Assembly: GCA_964519095.1 (NCBI GenBank)
Contig: CAZFHV010000161.1
Coordinates: forward strand, 1 to 7,837
Direction: 5' to 3'
Source: JAEHCY01 sp964519095
Lineage (GTDB): Bacteria > Pseudomonadota > Gammaproteobacteria > Chromatiales > Chromatiaceae
DNA: 7,837 nucleotides
Part shown: positions 1-6,017 of the stretch, in pieces
Layout: each line of letters begins with the position of its first letter
Position numbering within the stretch: position 1 is the first letter of the stretch
Position numbers and translations under genes: made by a program
Notes under the pieces: model-generated
The model's database searches: none
What the model was told of the DNA's origin: nothing
Seen by the model: the letters and a program-made list of their open reading frames with translations, nothing else

Positions 1-233
1 CAGGCCCGCCCTCCCCCACCAGGGCAAAGGGGTCAGAATCACTGGAACGGCACCCGCTAAGTGGACGAGTAGCAGGAAGCCCGTCAAGAGGAGAGAAGGC
101 CCCGGCCGGAGGCTTAACGGAGGCAGCTCAGAAGGACGGGACAGGGCGCGCTCCGGTGGCGGCCATAGCAGAGTACGTCAGCGACCCGAGGAGCCCGCTG
201 CGTGAAGGCGGGCCGGGGCCCTGTCCGAGGGGA
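1..233. other. Gene-free, structured GC-rich edge region; possible mobile-element or intron remnant
   Basis: No convincing coding region is present: the open frames here are short and resemble no protein I know. The stretch has several strong self-complementarities. A perfect 6-bp stem lies at 193-198 with 208-213 (9-nt loop). A 10-nt segment at 98-107 is fully complementary to 211-220, and 139-146 is fully complementary to 219-226. The last two use overlapping bases, so they would be alternatives. The purine-rich text between 60 and 190 reads like structured RNA, as in the ribozyme part of bacterial group II introns, but no domain V or intron boundary can be identified. The phrase at 33-52 (GGTCAGAATCACTGGAACGG) resembles, from memory only, terminal repeats of some IS21-family elements. 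It lies just after the end of the sdh operon. Identity is unproven. Confidence 0.35.
193..213. repeat. Perfect 6-bp inverted repeat downstream of sdhE
   Basis: GCCCGC at 193-198 pairs perfectly with GCGGGC at 208-213 around a 9-nt loop, 21 nt past the sdhE stop codon. On the minus strand it could slow or end transcription of the sdh operon, but no T-run follows the stem, so it does not meet the usual pattern of an intrinsic terminator. It may equally be part of a larger folded RNA on the plus strand, since neighbouring segments 98-107 and 139-146 are complementary to 211-220 and 219-226. Confidence 0.4.
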
Positions 234-494
234 TCAGGAGCGGGCGCCGGAGAGGTTGCAGGCGCGGATCTTTCCGACCAGCGCCCGCTCCGCGGGGTCC
301 GGTACCTCCGCGTAGCCCATCAACCAGTCGTAGAGGATGGGGTCGGGATGGGTGAGGAAGCGCACGAATAGCCGCTGCCCTTCCTCGTCCAGTGCCGGAT
401 AGGCCTCGTCGAGAAATCGCTCGAGCAGCAGGTCGAGCTCCAACATGCCGCGCCGGCATTGCCAGCGCAGCCTGTTGAGATCGCTCTTTTCCAC
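234..494 (-). CDS. sdhE: SdhE, FAD assembly factor for succinate dehydrogenase
   Basis: An 86-residue protein of the SdhE/Sdh5 (YgfY) family, a small soluble helical protein that binds apo-SdhA and promotes covalent attachment of FAD. The family signature RRGMLELD is at residues 14-21, containing the RGxxE motif (G16, E19) needed for the SdhA interaction in studied homologues; it is followed by a helix ending in DPILYDWLMG (51-60), also typical. Length matches the family (about 85-95 aa). The start is GTG, 6 nt after the sdhB stop, with no well-spaced Shine-Dalgarno: a GGAGAAGG lies about 14 nt upstream, inside the sdhB end. Translation is therefore probably coupled to sdhB. Placement as the last gene of the sdh operon fits its role, and no further gene follows on this strand in the window. 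Confidence 0.95.
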   Translation of the reverse strand: MEKSDLNRLRWQCRRGMLELDLLLERFLDEAYPALDEEGQRLFVRFLTHPDPILYDWLMGYAEVPDPAERALVGKIRACNLSGARS

Positions 495-500
495 CGGCGG

Positions 501-1193
501 CTAGATGGCCTTCTCCAGCATCAGCTCGCGGATCTTGCCGATGGCCCGGGTGGGATTGAGGCTCTTGGGGCAGACCTCGACACAGCTCATGATGCTGTGG
601 CAGCGGAACAGCTTATAGGGGCCTTCCAGGGCGTCGAGCCGCTCGTCCATGGCCTGATCGCGGCTGTCGGCGAGGAAGCGCCAAGCGGCCATGAGGGCCT
701 GGGGACCATGGAACTTGTCCGGGTTCCACCAGAACGAGGGACAGGCGGTGGAGCAGCAACCGCACATGATGCACTCGTAGAGGCCGTCAAGCTTCTCCCG
801 ATCCTCCGGGGACTGGAGCATCTCGGCCTCGGGCAGCGGCTCCTTGCGGATGAGATAGGGCTGGACGCTGCGGTACTGGTGGTAGAACTGGGTCATGTCC
901 ACCACCAGGTCTCGGATGACCGGGCGACCGGGTAGCGGACGCACGTTCACCGGTTCCTTGAGCTCACTGATGGGGGTGATGCAGGCCAGCCGATTGAGAC
1001 CATTGGCATTGACGCCATCGGAGCCACAGACGCCCTCACCGCAGGAATGGCGAAAGGCGAAGGACTCGTCCTGGCGTTTGATCTCGAGGAGGGCATCGCG
1101 CAGCATCATGCCGCGGAACACCTCCACCTCGAACTCCTGGATGTGCGGGCTGGTATCGGTTTCCGGATTGAAGCGATAGACGCGGAATTTCAT
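501..1193 (-). CDS. sdhB: Succinate dehydrogenase iron-sulfur subunit SdhB
   Basis: SdhB carries electrons from the SdhA flavin through three Fe-S clusters to the quinone site at the membrane. Numbering from the upstream ATG at 1199 (232 aa), [2Fe-2S] ligands are C53, C58, D61 and C73. The Asp in place of the third Cys is as in E. coli. The [4Fe-4S] ligands are C143, C146, C149 and C210, and the [3Fe-4S] ligands are C153, C200 and C206. Quinone-site residues P154, W158 and H201 are present. Two in-frame ATGs, at 1199 and 1193, compete. The GAGGGG at 1200-1205 touches the first but sits 6 nt before the second, so I choose 1193 (230 aa, starting MKFRVYRF). The sdhA stop TGA lies inside that Shine-Dalgarno, implying coupled translation. 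The protein is intact. Confidence 0.97.
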   Translation of the reverse strand: MKFRVYRFNPETDTSPHIQEFEVEVFRGMMLRDALLEIKRQDESFAFRHSCGEGVCGSDGVNANGLNRLACITPISELKEPVNVRPLPGRPVIRDLVVDMTQFYHQYRSVQPYLIRKEPLPEAEMLQSPEDREKLDGLYECIMCGCCSTACPSFWWNPDKFHGPQALMAAWRFLADSRDQAMDERLDALEGPYKLFRCHSIMSCVEVCPKSLNPTRAIGKIRELMLEKAI

Positions 1194-1199
1194 GGGCAT

Positions 1200-1205
1200 C
1201 CCCTC
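1200..1205 (-). promoter_or_regulatory. sdhB ribosome binding site overlapping the sdhA stop
   Basis: On the minus strand the bases read TGAGGGG, of which TGA is the sdhA stop and GAGGGG a Shine-Dalgarno. Spacing is 0 nt to the ATG at 1199 and 6 nt to the ATG at 1193, so this site argues for the second ATG as the sdhB start. Confidence 0.6.
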
Positions 1206-2979
1206 AGTAGACGCGCTCTTTCGGTGGGAAGCTCTCCACCGTGAGTGGCTTGGTACGCACGGGCTTGAAGTCCATGCGGTCGCCCTCCTTGAAATAGAGG
1301 CTGTGCTTCATCCAGTTCTGGTCATCCCGCTTGGGATAATCGGGCCGGGAGTGGGCCCCACGGCTCTCGCGGCGCGCCAGCGCTGAGAGTGCCAGAGACA
1401 TGCCCACGTCGATCAGGTTCTCGAGCTCCAGGGCCTCCACGCGGGCGGAGTTGAATGTCTTGCTCTGGTCCTTGAGGCGCACCTCGGGGAGCTTGGCACG
1501 GATGGCCTTGAGCCGCTCCACTCCTTCGGTCATGACCTCCTCGGTGCGGAACACACCGGCGTGGTCCTCCATGCACTTGCGGAACTCATCGCGTAGCCCC
1601 CGCACCGAGATCCCGTCCCCGGTCTTGTCCCAACGGGTGAAGCGGGCCACGGTCTGCTCGACCGCGTTCTCGTCCATGGTGCGGTGATGGGGGTTCTGGC
1701 GCAGGTAGTCCATGATATCGATCCCGGCGGCCCGGCCGAACACCAGGATGTCCAGGAGCGAGTTGCCGCCCAGCCGATTGGCGCCGTGCACCGAGACGCA
1801 GGCGCATTCCCCGGCCGCGTAGAGACCGGGCACCACCTCTTCGGGGCCCGAGCCAACCGGGGCCACCACACGGCCGAAGCGATCGGTGGGGATGCCGCCC
1901 ATGATGTAGTGGGCGGTAGGAAACACCGGGATGGGCTCGACCACCGGGTCTACGCCGGCGAAGATCTTGGCGCTCTCGCGGATGCCCGGCAGGCGCTTGG
2001 TGATGACCTCCTCGCCCAGGTGGTCCAGCTTGAGCATCACGTGGTCCTTCTGGGGTCCGCACCCCCTGCCCTCCTTGACCTCGGTGACGATGGCACGGGC
2101 CACCACGTCGCGACTTGCCAGGTCCTTGGCGTTGGGGGCGTAGCGCTCCATGAAGCGCTCGCCGCTGGCGTTGATCAGGTAACCCCCCTCCCCGCGCACC
2201 CCCTCGGTGATGAGCATGCCCTTGCCCGCGATGCCGGTGGGATGGAACTGATAGAACTCCATGTCCATCAGCNNNNNNNNNNNNNNNNNACCGGCCCGCA
2301 GGGCCATGGCCATGCCGTCGCCGGTGTTGATGTGGGCATTGGACGTGGTGCGGTACACCTGCCCGCAGCCGCCGGTGGCCAGCAGCGTCGTCTTGGACTC
2401 GATCAGCAGGGCCTCGCCGGTCTCGATCTCCATCACCAGCGCGCCGAGCACCACACCTTCGCGATCGCGGATCAGGTCGATGGCGAAGTACTCGTCGAAG
2501 AAATGGGTGCGGGCCCGGATGTTCTGCTGATAGAGGGTGTGCAAGATGGCGTGGCCAGTGCGGTCCGCCGCGGCGCAGGTGCGCGCGGCCTGGGCGCCAC
2601 CGAAGTTCTGGCTCTGACCGCCGAAGGGGCGCTGGTAGATCCGGCCGTTGTCGATGCGGGAGAACGGCACCCCGTTGTGCTCCAGCTCGTAGACGGTGGG
2701 GATGGCCTCGCGGCACATGTACTCGATGGCGTCCTGGTCACCGAGGTAATCGGACCCCTTGACGGTGTCGAACATGTGCCAGTGCCAGTGGTCGGGGAGG
2801 ACGTTCGCGAGGGCGGCGTTCACCCCACCCTGGGCGGCTACCGTGTGGGAGCGCGTCGGGAACACCTTGGAGACCACGGCTACGCGGGCGTCCGCGCTCG
2901 ACAGCCGCAGGGCGGCATTCAAGCCGGCCCCCCCGGCGCCGATGATCAGGGCGTCGAAATGTCTTCTTTGAATGGGCAT
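1204..2979 (-). CDS. sdhA: Succinate dehydrogenase flavoprotein subunit SdhA (contains an assembly gap)
   Basis: SdhA oxidises succinate to fumarate with covalently bound FAD, linking the TCA cycle to the respiratory chain. The FAD-binding glycine motif IGAGGAG is at residues 13-19. The covalent FAD ligand is H45 in SHTVAAQGG, the same position as in E. coli. Active-site segments follow in order: FHPTG just after the gap, GRGC, the AHYIMGG and HGANRLGGNSLLD regions, and the C-terminal SRGAHSR. I place the start at the ATG at 2979 because MPIQRRHFDALIIGAG aligns with the family. The open frame extends 16 codons further upstream, but that would overlap the end of sdhD. The product is 591 aa as written; E. 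coli SdhA is 588. Seventeen Ns at 2273-2289 hide residues between RAG and the DMEF motif, and the gap is probably 12 nt too long. There are 5 nt between the sdhD stop and this start. No frameshift is seen. Confidence 0.97.
   Translation of the reverse strand: MPIQRRHFDALIIGAGGAGLNAALRLSSADARVAVVSKVFPTRSHTVAAQGGVNAALANVLPDHWHWHMFDTVKGSDYLGDQDAIEYMCREAIPTVYELEHNGVPFSRIDNGRIYQRPFGGQSQNFGGAQAARTCAAADRTGHAILHTLYQQNIRARTHFFDEYFAIDLIRDREGVVLGALVMEIETGEALLIESKTTLLATGGCGQVYRTTSNAHINTGDGMAMALRAGXXXXXXLMDMEFYQFHPTGIAGKGMLITEGVRGEGGYLINASGERFMERYAPNAKDLASRDVVARAIVTEVKEGRGCGPQKDHVMLKLDHLGEEVITKRLPGIRESAKIFAGVDPVVEPIPVFPTAHYIMGGIPTDRFGRVVAPVGSGPEEVVPGLYAAGECACVSVHGANRLGGNSLLDILVFGRAAGIDIMDYLRQNPHHRTMDENAVEQTVARFTRWDKTGDGISVRGLRDEFRKCMEDHAGVFRTEEVMTEGVERLKAIRAKLPEVRLKDQSKTFNSARVEALELENLIDVGMSLALSALARRESRGAHSRPDYPKRDDQNWMKHSLYFKEGDRMDFKPVRTKPLTVESFPPKERVY
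2273..2289. other. Run of 17 undetermined bases (assembly gap) in sdhA
   Basis: Seventeen Ns interrupt sdhA without shifting the frame. Together with one flanking base they fill six codons between a conserved RAG and LMDMEF. In E. coli SdhA only four residues separate RAG from DMEM, whereas eight would separate them here. About 5 missing bases would restore the family spacing, so the N count is likely a placeholder. Confidence 0.98.
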
Positions 2980-2984
2980 GGTGG

Positions 2985-3329
2985 TTATCCGTGCAGGCGT
3001 GCGAGGAAGATCGCTTGTACGACCCACAGGCCGCTGGCGATGAAGCCGATGGCGAACAGGGACAGGAGCAGGACCCTGATCCCCAGGGGACGGACGTAGT
3101 CGATGAGCACGTCGCGGATCCCCACCCAGCAGTGCAGCAGCAGCGCTACCACGAACAACAGCAGCCCGATGGTCACCGCCGGCTGGGTCACCCAGGCTCG
3201 CCAGGCCTCGAAGCTCCCCGGTCCCCCGCCGAGGGCATGGAGGAGCAGGTAGATCAGATACAGCCCCAGGTAGATGGCCGTGATGCGCTGCAGCGCCCAG
3301 GCCCGCAATCCGGTCGCTTGACGGCTCAT
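2985..3329 (-). CDS. sdhD: Succinate dehydrogenase membrane anchor SdhD
   Basis: A 114-residue inner-membrane protein with three predicted transmembrane helices, at about 16-33, 50-70 and 84-108. It is one of the two anchors that hold heme b and the ubiquinone site of complex II. The diagnostic stretch HCWVGIRDVLIDYVRP (66-81) matches E. coli HAWIGMWQVLTDYVKP. H66 aligns with heme ligand H71, and D77/Y78 align with the D82/Y83 pair at the quinone site. The ATG at 3329 is chosen over a longer upstream frame because it has a strong Shine-Dalgarno (GGGGAGG, 3338-3344, 8-nt spacing). It also overlaps the sdhC stop as ATGA, and the upstream extension has no membrane-protein character. Next to sdhA with a 5-nt gap. 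Confidence 0.94.
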   Translation of the reverse strand: MSRQATGLRAWALQRITAIYLGLYLIYLLLHALGGGPGSFEAWRAWVTQPAVTIGLLLFVVALLLHCWVGIRDVLIDYVRPLGIRVLLLSLFAIGFIASGLWVVQAIFLARLHG

Positions 3330-3709
3330 AGCAGCATCCTCCCCGCGCCGATGAGGGCCACCAGGGCCGCGCCGATCATCACCGCCCAGGCGCTCTTGTG
3401 AGCGCTTTCCTTCTCCACACCGATATCGATGTCGAGCAAGAGGTAGCGGATCCCCGCGAACAGGTGGTGGAGCAGGCCCCACACCAGGAAGAAGATCACC
3501 AGCTTGACGATCCCCTGGCTCAGGATGGCTACCGCTTTCGCGTAACCCTCGGGACCGCTGAGGGATTTCGCGAACAGGATGGCGGCAAAGGGGATGGACA
3601 AGATCAGCAGGACCCCGCTGATGCGGTGTCCGATGGAGGCAATGCCGGGGATGGGCAGCTTGATCTGAAGCAGGTTCAGATACACGGGACGGTGCGTTCT
3701 TGTCGTCAT
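3326..3709 (-). CDS. sdhC: Succinate dehydrogenase cytochrome b556 subunit SdhC
   Basis: First gene of the operon, 127 aa, with three predicted membrane helices at about 29-50, 64-86 and 106-125. The N-terminal RPVYLNL (7-13) and the SIGHRISG block (25-32) are family signatures. S25 and R29 correspond to the quinone-site S27 and R31 of E. coli SdhC. HHLFAGIRYLLLD (81-93) contains H82, which aligns with axial heme ligand H84. With SdhD this makes a heme b-containing, ubiquinone-reducing complex II of the E. coli type. The ATG at 3709 follows an AAGG about 7 nt upstream. The last 4 nt overlap sdhD (ATGA). A probable operon promoter lies about 170 nt upstream. Confidence 0.96.
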   Translation of the reverse strand: MTTRTHRPVYLNLLQIKLPIPGIASIGHRISGVLLILSIPFAAILFAKSLSGPEGYAKAVAILSQGIVKLVIFFLVWGLLHHLFAGIRYLLLDIDIGVEKESAHKSAWAVMIGAALVALIGAGRMLL

Positions 3710-3856
3710 GATCTGCCTTGGTGGTCAGTGGAAGGTTGGACTGGCCTCGGTGCGCCGGGTCTTGTGGCTTGCCCGCTGCACCGCCGGTCCCTCTGCCGTG
3801 GGCCCACTCGCTGCGGTGCCCTCGGATCGGCCCGGCGCCCCGCTACGGCTTTGCCG

Positions 3857-3872
3857 GGCCCGGATTCGGGCC
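3857..3872. repeat. 6-bp hairpin at the predicted sdh transcript start
   Basis: GGCCCG at 3857-3862 is perfectly complementary to CGGGCC at 3867-3872, with a 4-nt loop. It lies directly downstream (minus strand) of the -10 element at 3876-3881, so the first bases of the sdh mRNA would fold into it. This could protect the 5' end, or mark an operator. No T-run follows, so it is not a typical recJ terminator. Confidence 0.4.
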
Positions 3873-3875
3873 GCT

Positions 3876-3902
3876 AGTATAGTCCAATATTGTGCCCTGC
3901 AA
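3876..3902 (-). promoter_or_regulatory. Probable sigma-70 promoter of the sdhCDABE operon
   Basis: On the minus strand the -10 hexamer TATACT (3876-3881, five of six bases matching TATAAT) is preceded by TTGCAG (3897-3902) as the -35. The 15-nt spacer is shorter than the optimal 17. The local sequence is AT-rich compared with its surroundings. Transcription would start near 3869, giving a leader of about 160 nt before sdhC. The site lies between the recJ stop (3946) and sdhC, which suggests sdh is not simply read through from recJ. No operator is assigned. Confidence 0.5.
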
Positions 3903-3945
3903 CATTTTTCGCCACCCGTCCTTGTGCCCCGCGCCGCGGCAACGT

Positions 3946-5685
3946 TCAGGCGGCAGCGCCTTCGCCGGGCGCCGCGAGCTGCTCCACCCGGAGCTGGAGT
4001 CGCTGAGTATCCTGAAACTGATTGACATCCATGGAAAAAGCCAGGTGCCGCCAATCGCCGTCGGCGAGCGAGGTCGCCTGCTCGGCCTGGTCGAAAGCGA
4101 TCGCCTCCAGATTGAGATCGGTACCCGCCGGGCGCACCCGCAGCTTCAGGTGGCGCTCTCCCAGGAGGCGCCGCTCCAGGACCTGGAAGTGGTCGTCGAA
4201 CAGGGGCTCGGGAAACCCTTGCCCCCAGGGGCCGCCCCGACGCAGCGCGAGGGCCGCCTCCAGTCGCCAGTGCTCGGCATCCACGACACCGTCGCTCGCC
4301 AGGATACCCGTGGGATCCCGGCCATCCAGGCGCCGCTCGACCTCGGCCTCGAAGCAGGCGCTGAACTCCACGAGCCGCCGCCCGGGGATGGCGAGCCCTG
4401 CCGCCATGGCATGCCCGCCGAAGCGCAGGATGAGGTCCGGGGCCTCGGTGGCCACCGCTGCCAGGGCATCCCGCATGTGCAGCGCCGCCACCGAGCGGGC
4501 GGAGCCCTTCAGCTCCCCTGCCCCACCGGGAGCGAAGGCGATCACGGGTCGATGGTGGCGCGCCACCAGCCGTGAGGCGAGGATGCCGATGACCCCCTGG
4601 TGCCACTCGGGATCGAACAGACAGAGCCCCGCCGGTAGCTCCGCCTCAGCCAAGGCCAGGGCATCGACCAGTCCCTCGGCCCGCTCACGCATTTCCGCCT
4701 CGATCTGGCGCCGCTCCCGGTTGAGCCCATCGAGCCGCCCGGCGAGCTCCCGGGCCAAGGCCGGATCCTCGCTCAAGAGACAGCGAATCCCCAGGGACAT
4801 GTCGGCCAGTCGGCCGGCGGCGTTGAGCCGGGGCGCCACGCCGAAGGCCAGGTCCTGGCTGGTGGCCGTCTCGGGGTTCCGGCCGGCGGCGGCAAAGAGC
4901 GCCCGGACCCCCGCGCAGGCGCGACCCGCCCGGACTCGCCTCAACCCCTGCTCCACCAGGATGCGGTTGTTGCGGTCGAGGGTCACCAGATCGGCGACCG
5001 TGCCCAGGGCCACCAGGTCCAGATGCTCCGCCAGGTTCGGCTCGGGAATCCCCCGCGCGTCGAACCATCCCACCTCCCGCAGGTGGCGCCGCAGGCCCGC
5101 CAGCAGGTAGAAGAGCACCCCCACCCCGGCCAGGTGCTTGCTGGGAAAGGGGTCGCCGGGCAGGTTGGGGTTGAGGATCACCGCCTCTGGCAACCGCCCC
5201 CCTGGTAGGTGGTGATCGGTGACCACCACCGGGATCCCTAGGGCCCGTGCCCGCTCCACCCCTGCGAGGCTACTGATGCCGTTGTCCACGGTGAGGATCA
5301 GGCGCGCCCCACGTCGCCCCGCCTGATCCACCAGCGCCGGCGTGAGGCCATAGCCCTCGGTGAAGCGGTTGGGGACCAGGAACCCCCGCTTGGCCGCCCC
5401 CAGCGCCCCCAGGCCCCGGATGGCCAGGGCGGTGCTGGTGGCGCCGTCCGCGTCGTAATCCCCAACGACCAGGATCGCGTCCCCCCGGGCCATCGTCCGG
5501 TGCAGCGCGTCCACCGCCGCTTGGAGGTTGCCGAGCCGATCGAGGGGCGCAAGGCCGGCGAGGGAGAGGTCGAGCTCGTCAGGCGCGGTGACCCCCCGGC
5601 CCAGGTATACCCGCCGCAACAGGGGGTGAAGGTCCCCGGGCAGGCGGTCGCTGCTGGCGAGGGGACGGCGAACGATGGGGCGCAA
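3946..5685 (-). CDS. recJ: Single-stranded-DNA-specific 5'-3' exonuclease RecJ
   Basis: RecJ degrades single-stranded DNA 5' to 3' in RecFOR recombinational repair and mismatch repair. It is cytoplasmic and metal dependent. Numbering from the TTG at 5685 (579 aa; E. coli RecJ 577): DHH-domain motifs are DYDADG (76-81), DNG (134-136), TDHH (156-159) and GTVAD (228-232), followed by APRLNAAGR (284-292). The DHHA1 motif GGHAMAAG is at 423-430. The C-terminal domain contains GPWGQ and EPLFD, and ends with the family's OB-fold region. The frame is open for 73 further codons to 5904, but that part has no RecJ similarity. The segment RPIVRRPL right after the TTG matches the usual RecJ N-terminus, so TTG is preferred, although no Shine-Dalgarno precedes it. 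No terminator is seen after the stop. Confidence 0.95.
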   Translation of the reverse strand: MRPIVRRPLASSDRLPGDLHPLLRRVYLGRGVTAPDELDLSLAGLAPLDRLGNLQAAVDALHRTMARGDAILVVGDYDADGATSTALAIRGLGALGAAKRGFLVPNRFTEGYGLTPALVDQAGRRGARLILTVDNGISSLAGVERARALGIPVVVTDHHLPGGRLPEAVILNPNLPGDPFPSKHLAGVGVLFYLLAGLRRHLREVGWFDARGIPEPNLAEHLDLVALGTVADLVTLDRNNRILVEQGLRRVRAGRACAGVRALFAAAGRNPETATSQDLAFGVAPRLNAAGRLADMSLGIRCLLSEDPALARELAGRLDGLNRERRQIEAEMRERAEGLVDALALAEAELPAGLCLFDPEWHQGVIGILASRLVARHHRPVIAFAPGGAGELKGSARSVAALHMRDALAAVATEAPDLILRFGGHAMAAGLAIPGRRLVEFSACFEAEVERRLDGRDPTGILASDGVVDAEHWRLEAALALRRGGPWGQGFPEPLFDDHFQVLERRLLGERHLKLRVRPAGTDLNLEAIAFDQAEQATSLADGDWRHLAFSMDVNQFQDTQRLQLRVEQLAAPGEGAAA

Positions 5686-5718
5686 GGCAAAAAGGATCGG
5701 CCGGGGATTCTTGGGGGC

Positions 5719-5727
5719 AGGATAGCA
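5719..5727 (-). promoter_or_regulatory. Candidate extended -10 promoter for recJ
   Basis: On the minus strand the bases read TGCTATCCT, an extended -10 (TGn) with TATCCT matching four of six bases of TATAAT. No -35 is recognisable. A start near 5712 would leave a leader of only about 27 nt before the TTG codon at 5685. This fits the proposed short recJ frame and would exclude translation from 5904. Confidence 0.3.
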
Positions 5728-5959
5728 CGGCCCTCGGTTGCCCCCTCCCCCAGACTCCAGGCGGATTCTCGCGGCCTGAACCCCGCCGGGGGATTCCGTG
5801 TTACCGGTTGCCCAGGGGTCTCGTGGTAAGCGAGGTGCGCGAATCGGGTCCGAGCGCACGGCGCGCCGACGAGGCATAGCCAACTCTGTGGCGAGGAGGC
5901 GCAACAGACGATCCGGCGCGAGGGGCGCGCATCGCGGCGGAAAATCCTTGGGTGACGGG

Positions 5960-5967
5960 TATAGAAT
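5960..5967 (+). promoter_or_regulatory. Candidate -10 element for the batD-like gene
   Basis: TATAGAAT contains TATAGA and TAGAAT, both close to the -10 consensus, in otherwise very GC-rich DNA. No convincing -35 lies 16-18 nt upstream. Transcription would begin near 5973, about 45 nt before the ATG at 6018. This makes the in-frame upstream GTG at 5952 an unlikely start. Confidence 0.4.
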
Positions 5968-6017
5968 GCATCGAACGACGCCAGACCCCCGTTAGAGCGG
6001 CCCTCGAGCACCCCCTG

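Larger units (their letters stand above)
5686..6017. other. Divergent intergenic region between recJ and the batD-like gene
   Basis: This 332-nt stretch separates two divergently read genes. It holds a -10-like element for each direction (listed separately). It also has a 10-bp palindrome CGGCGCGCCG at 5859-5868, and a small GCGCG/CGCGC inverted repeat at 5916-5930. Open frames run through it in several directions, as expected at this GC content, but none resembles a protein. No RNA gene is recognised. Confidence 0.5.

Noticed and set aside
156..371. Small plus-strand frame at the left edge
   Set aside because: It overlaps sdhE in antisense and has no family resemblance.
1684..3099. A 471-codon plus-strand open frame opposite sdhA
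   Set aside because: It is antisense to a clear SdhA, also runs through the N gap, and its product is Gly/His/Val-rich with no family resemblance. Long antisense frames are expected in GC-rich genes.
3725..4606. A minus-strand frame of 293 codons overlapping the recJ 3' end and the sdh promoter
   Set aside because: It is a different frame from recJ with Gly/Arg/Pro-rich content, and it crosses the recJ stop and the promoter without any recognisable domain.
4022..5110. A 362-codon plus-strand open frame opposite recJ
   Set aside because: Its translation is Arg/Ser/Ala-rich and featureless, and it lies fully inside recJ, whose motifs are unambiguous.
5686..5904. N-terminal extension of recJ to a start at 5904
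   Set aside because: The 73 extra residues have no RecJ similarity and would cover the candidate recJ promoter. RecJ homology and length both fit the TTG at 5685.
5952..6017. GTG at 5952 as the batD-like start
   Set aside because: It would overlap the -10-like element at 5960-5967 and bury the signal peptide behind 22 charged residues. The ATG at 6018 gives a normal export signal.
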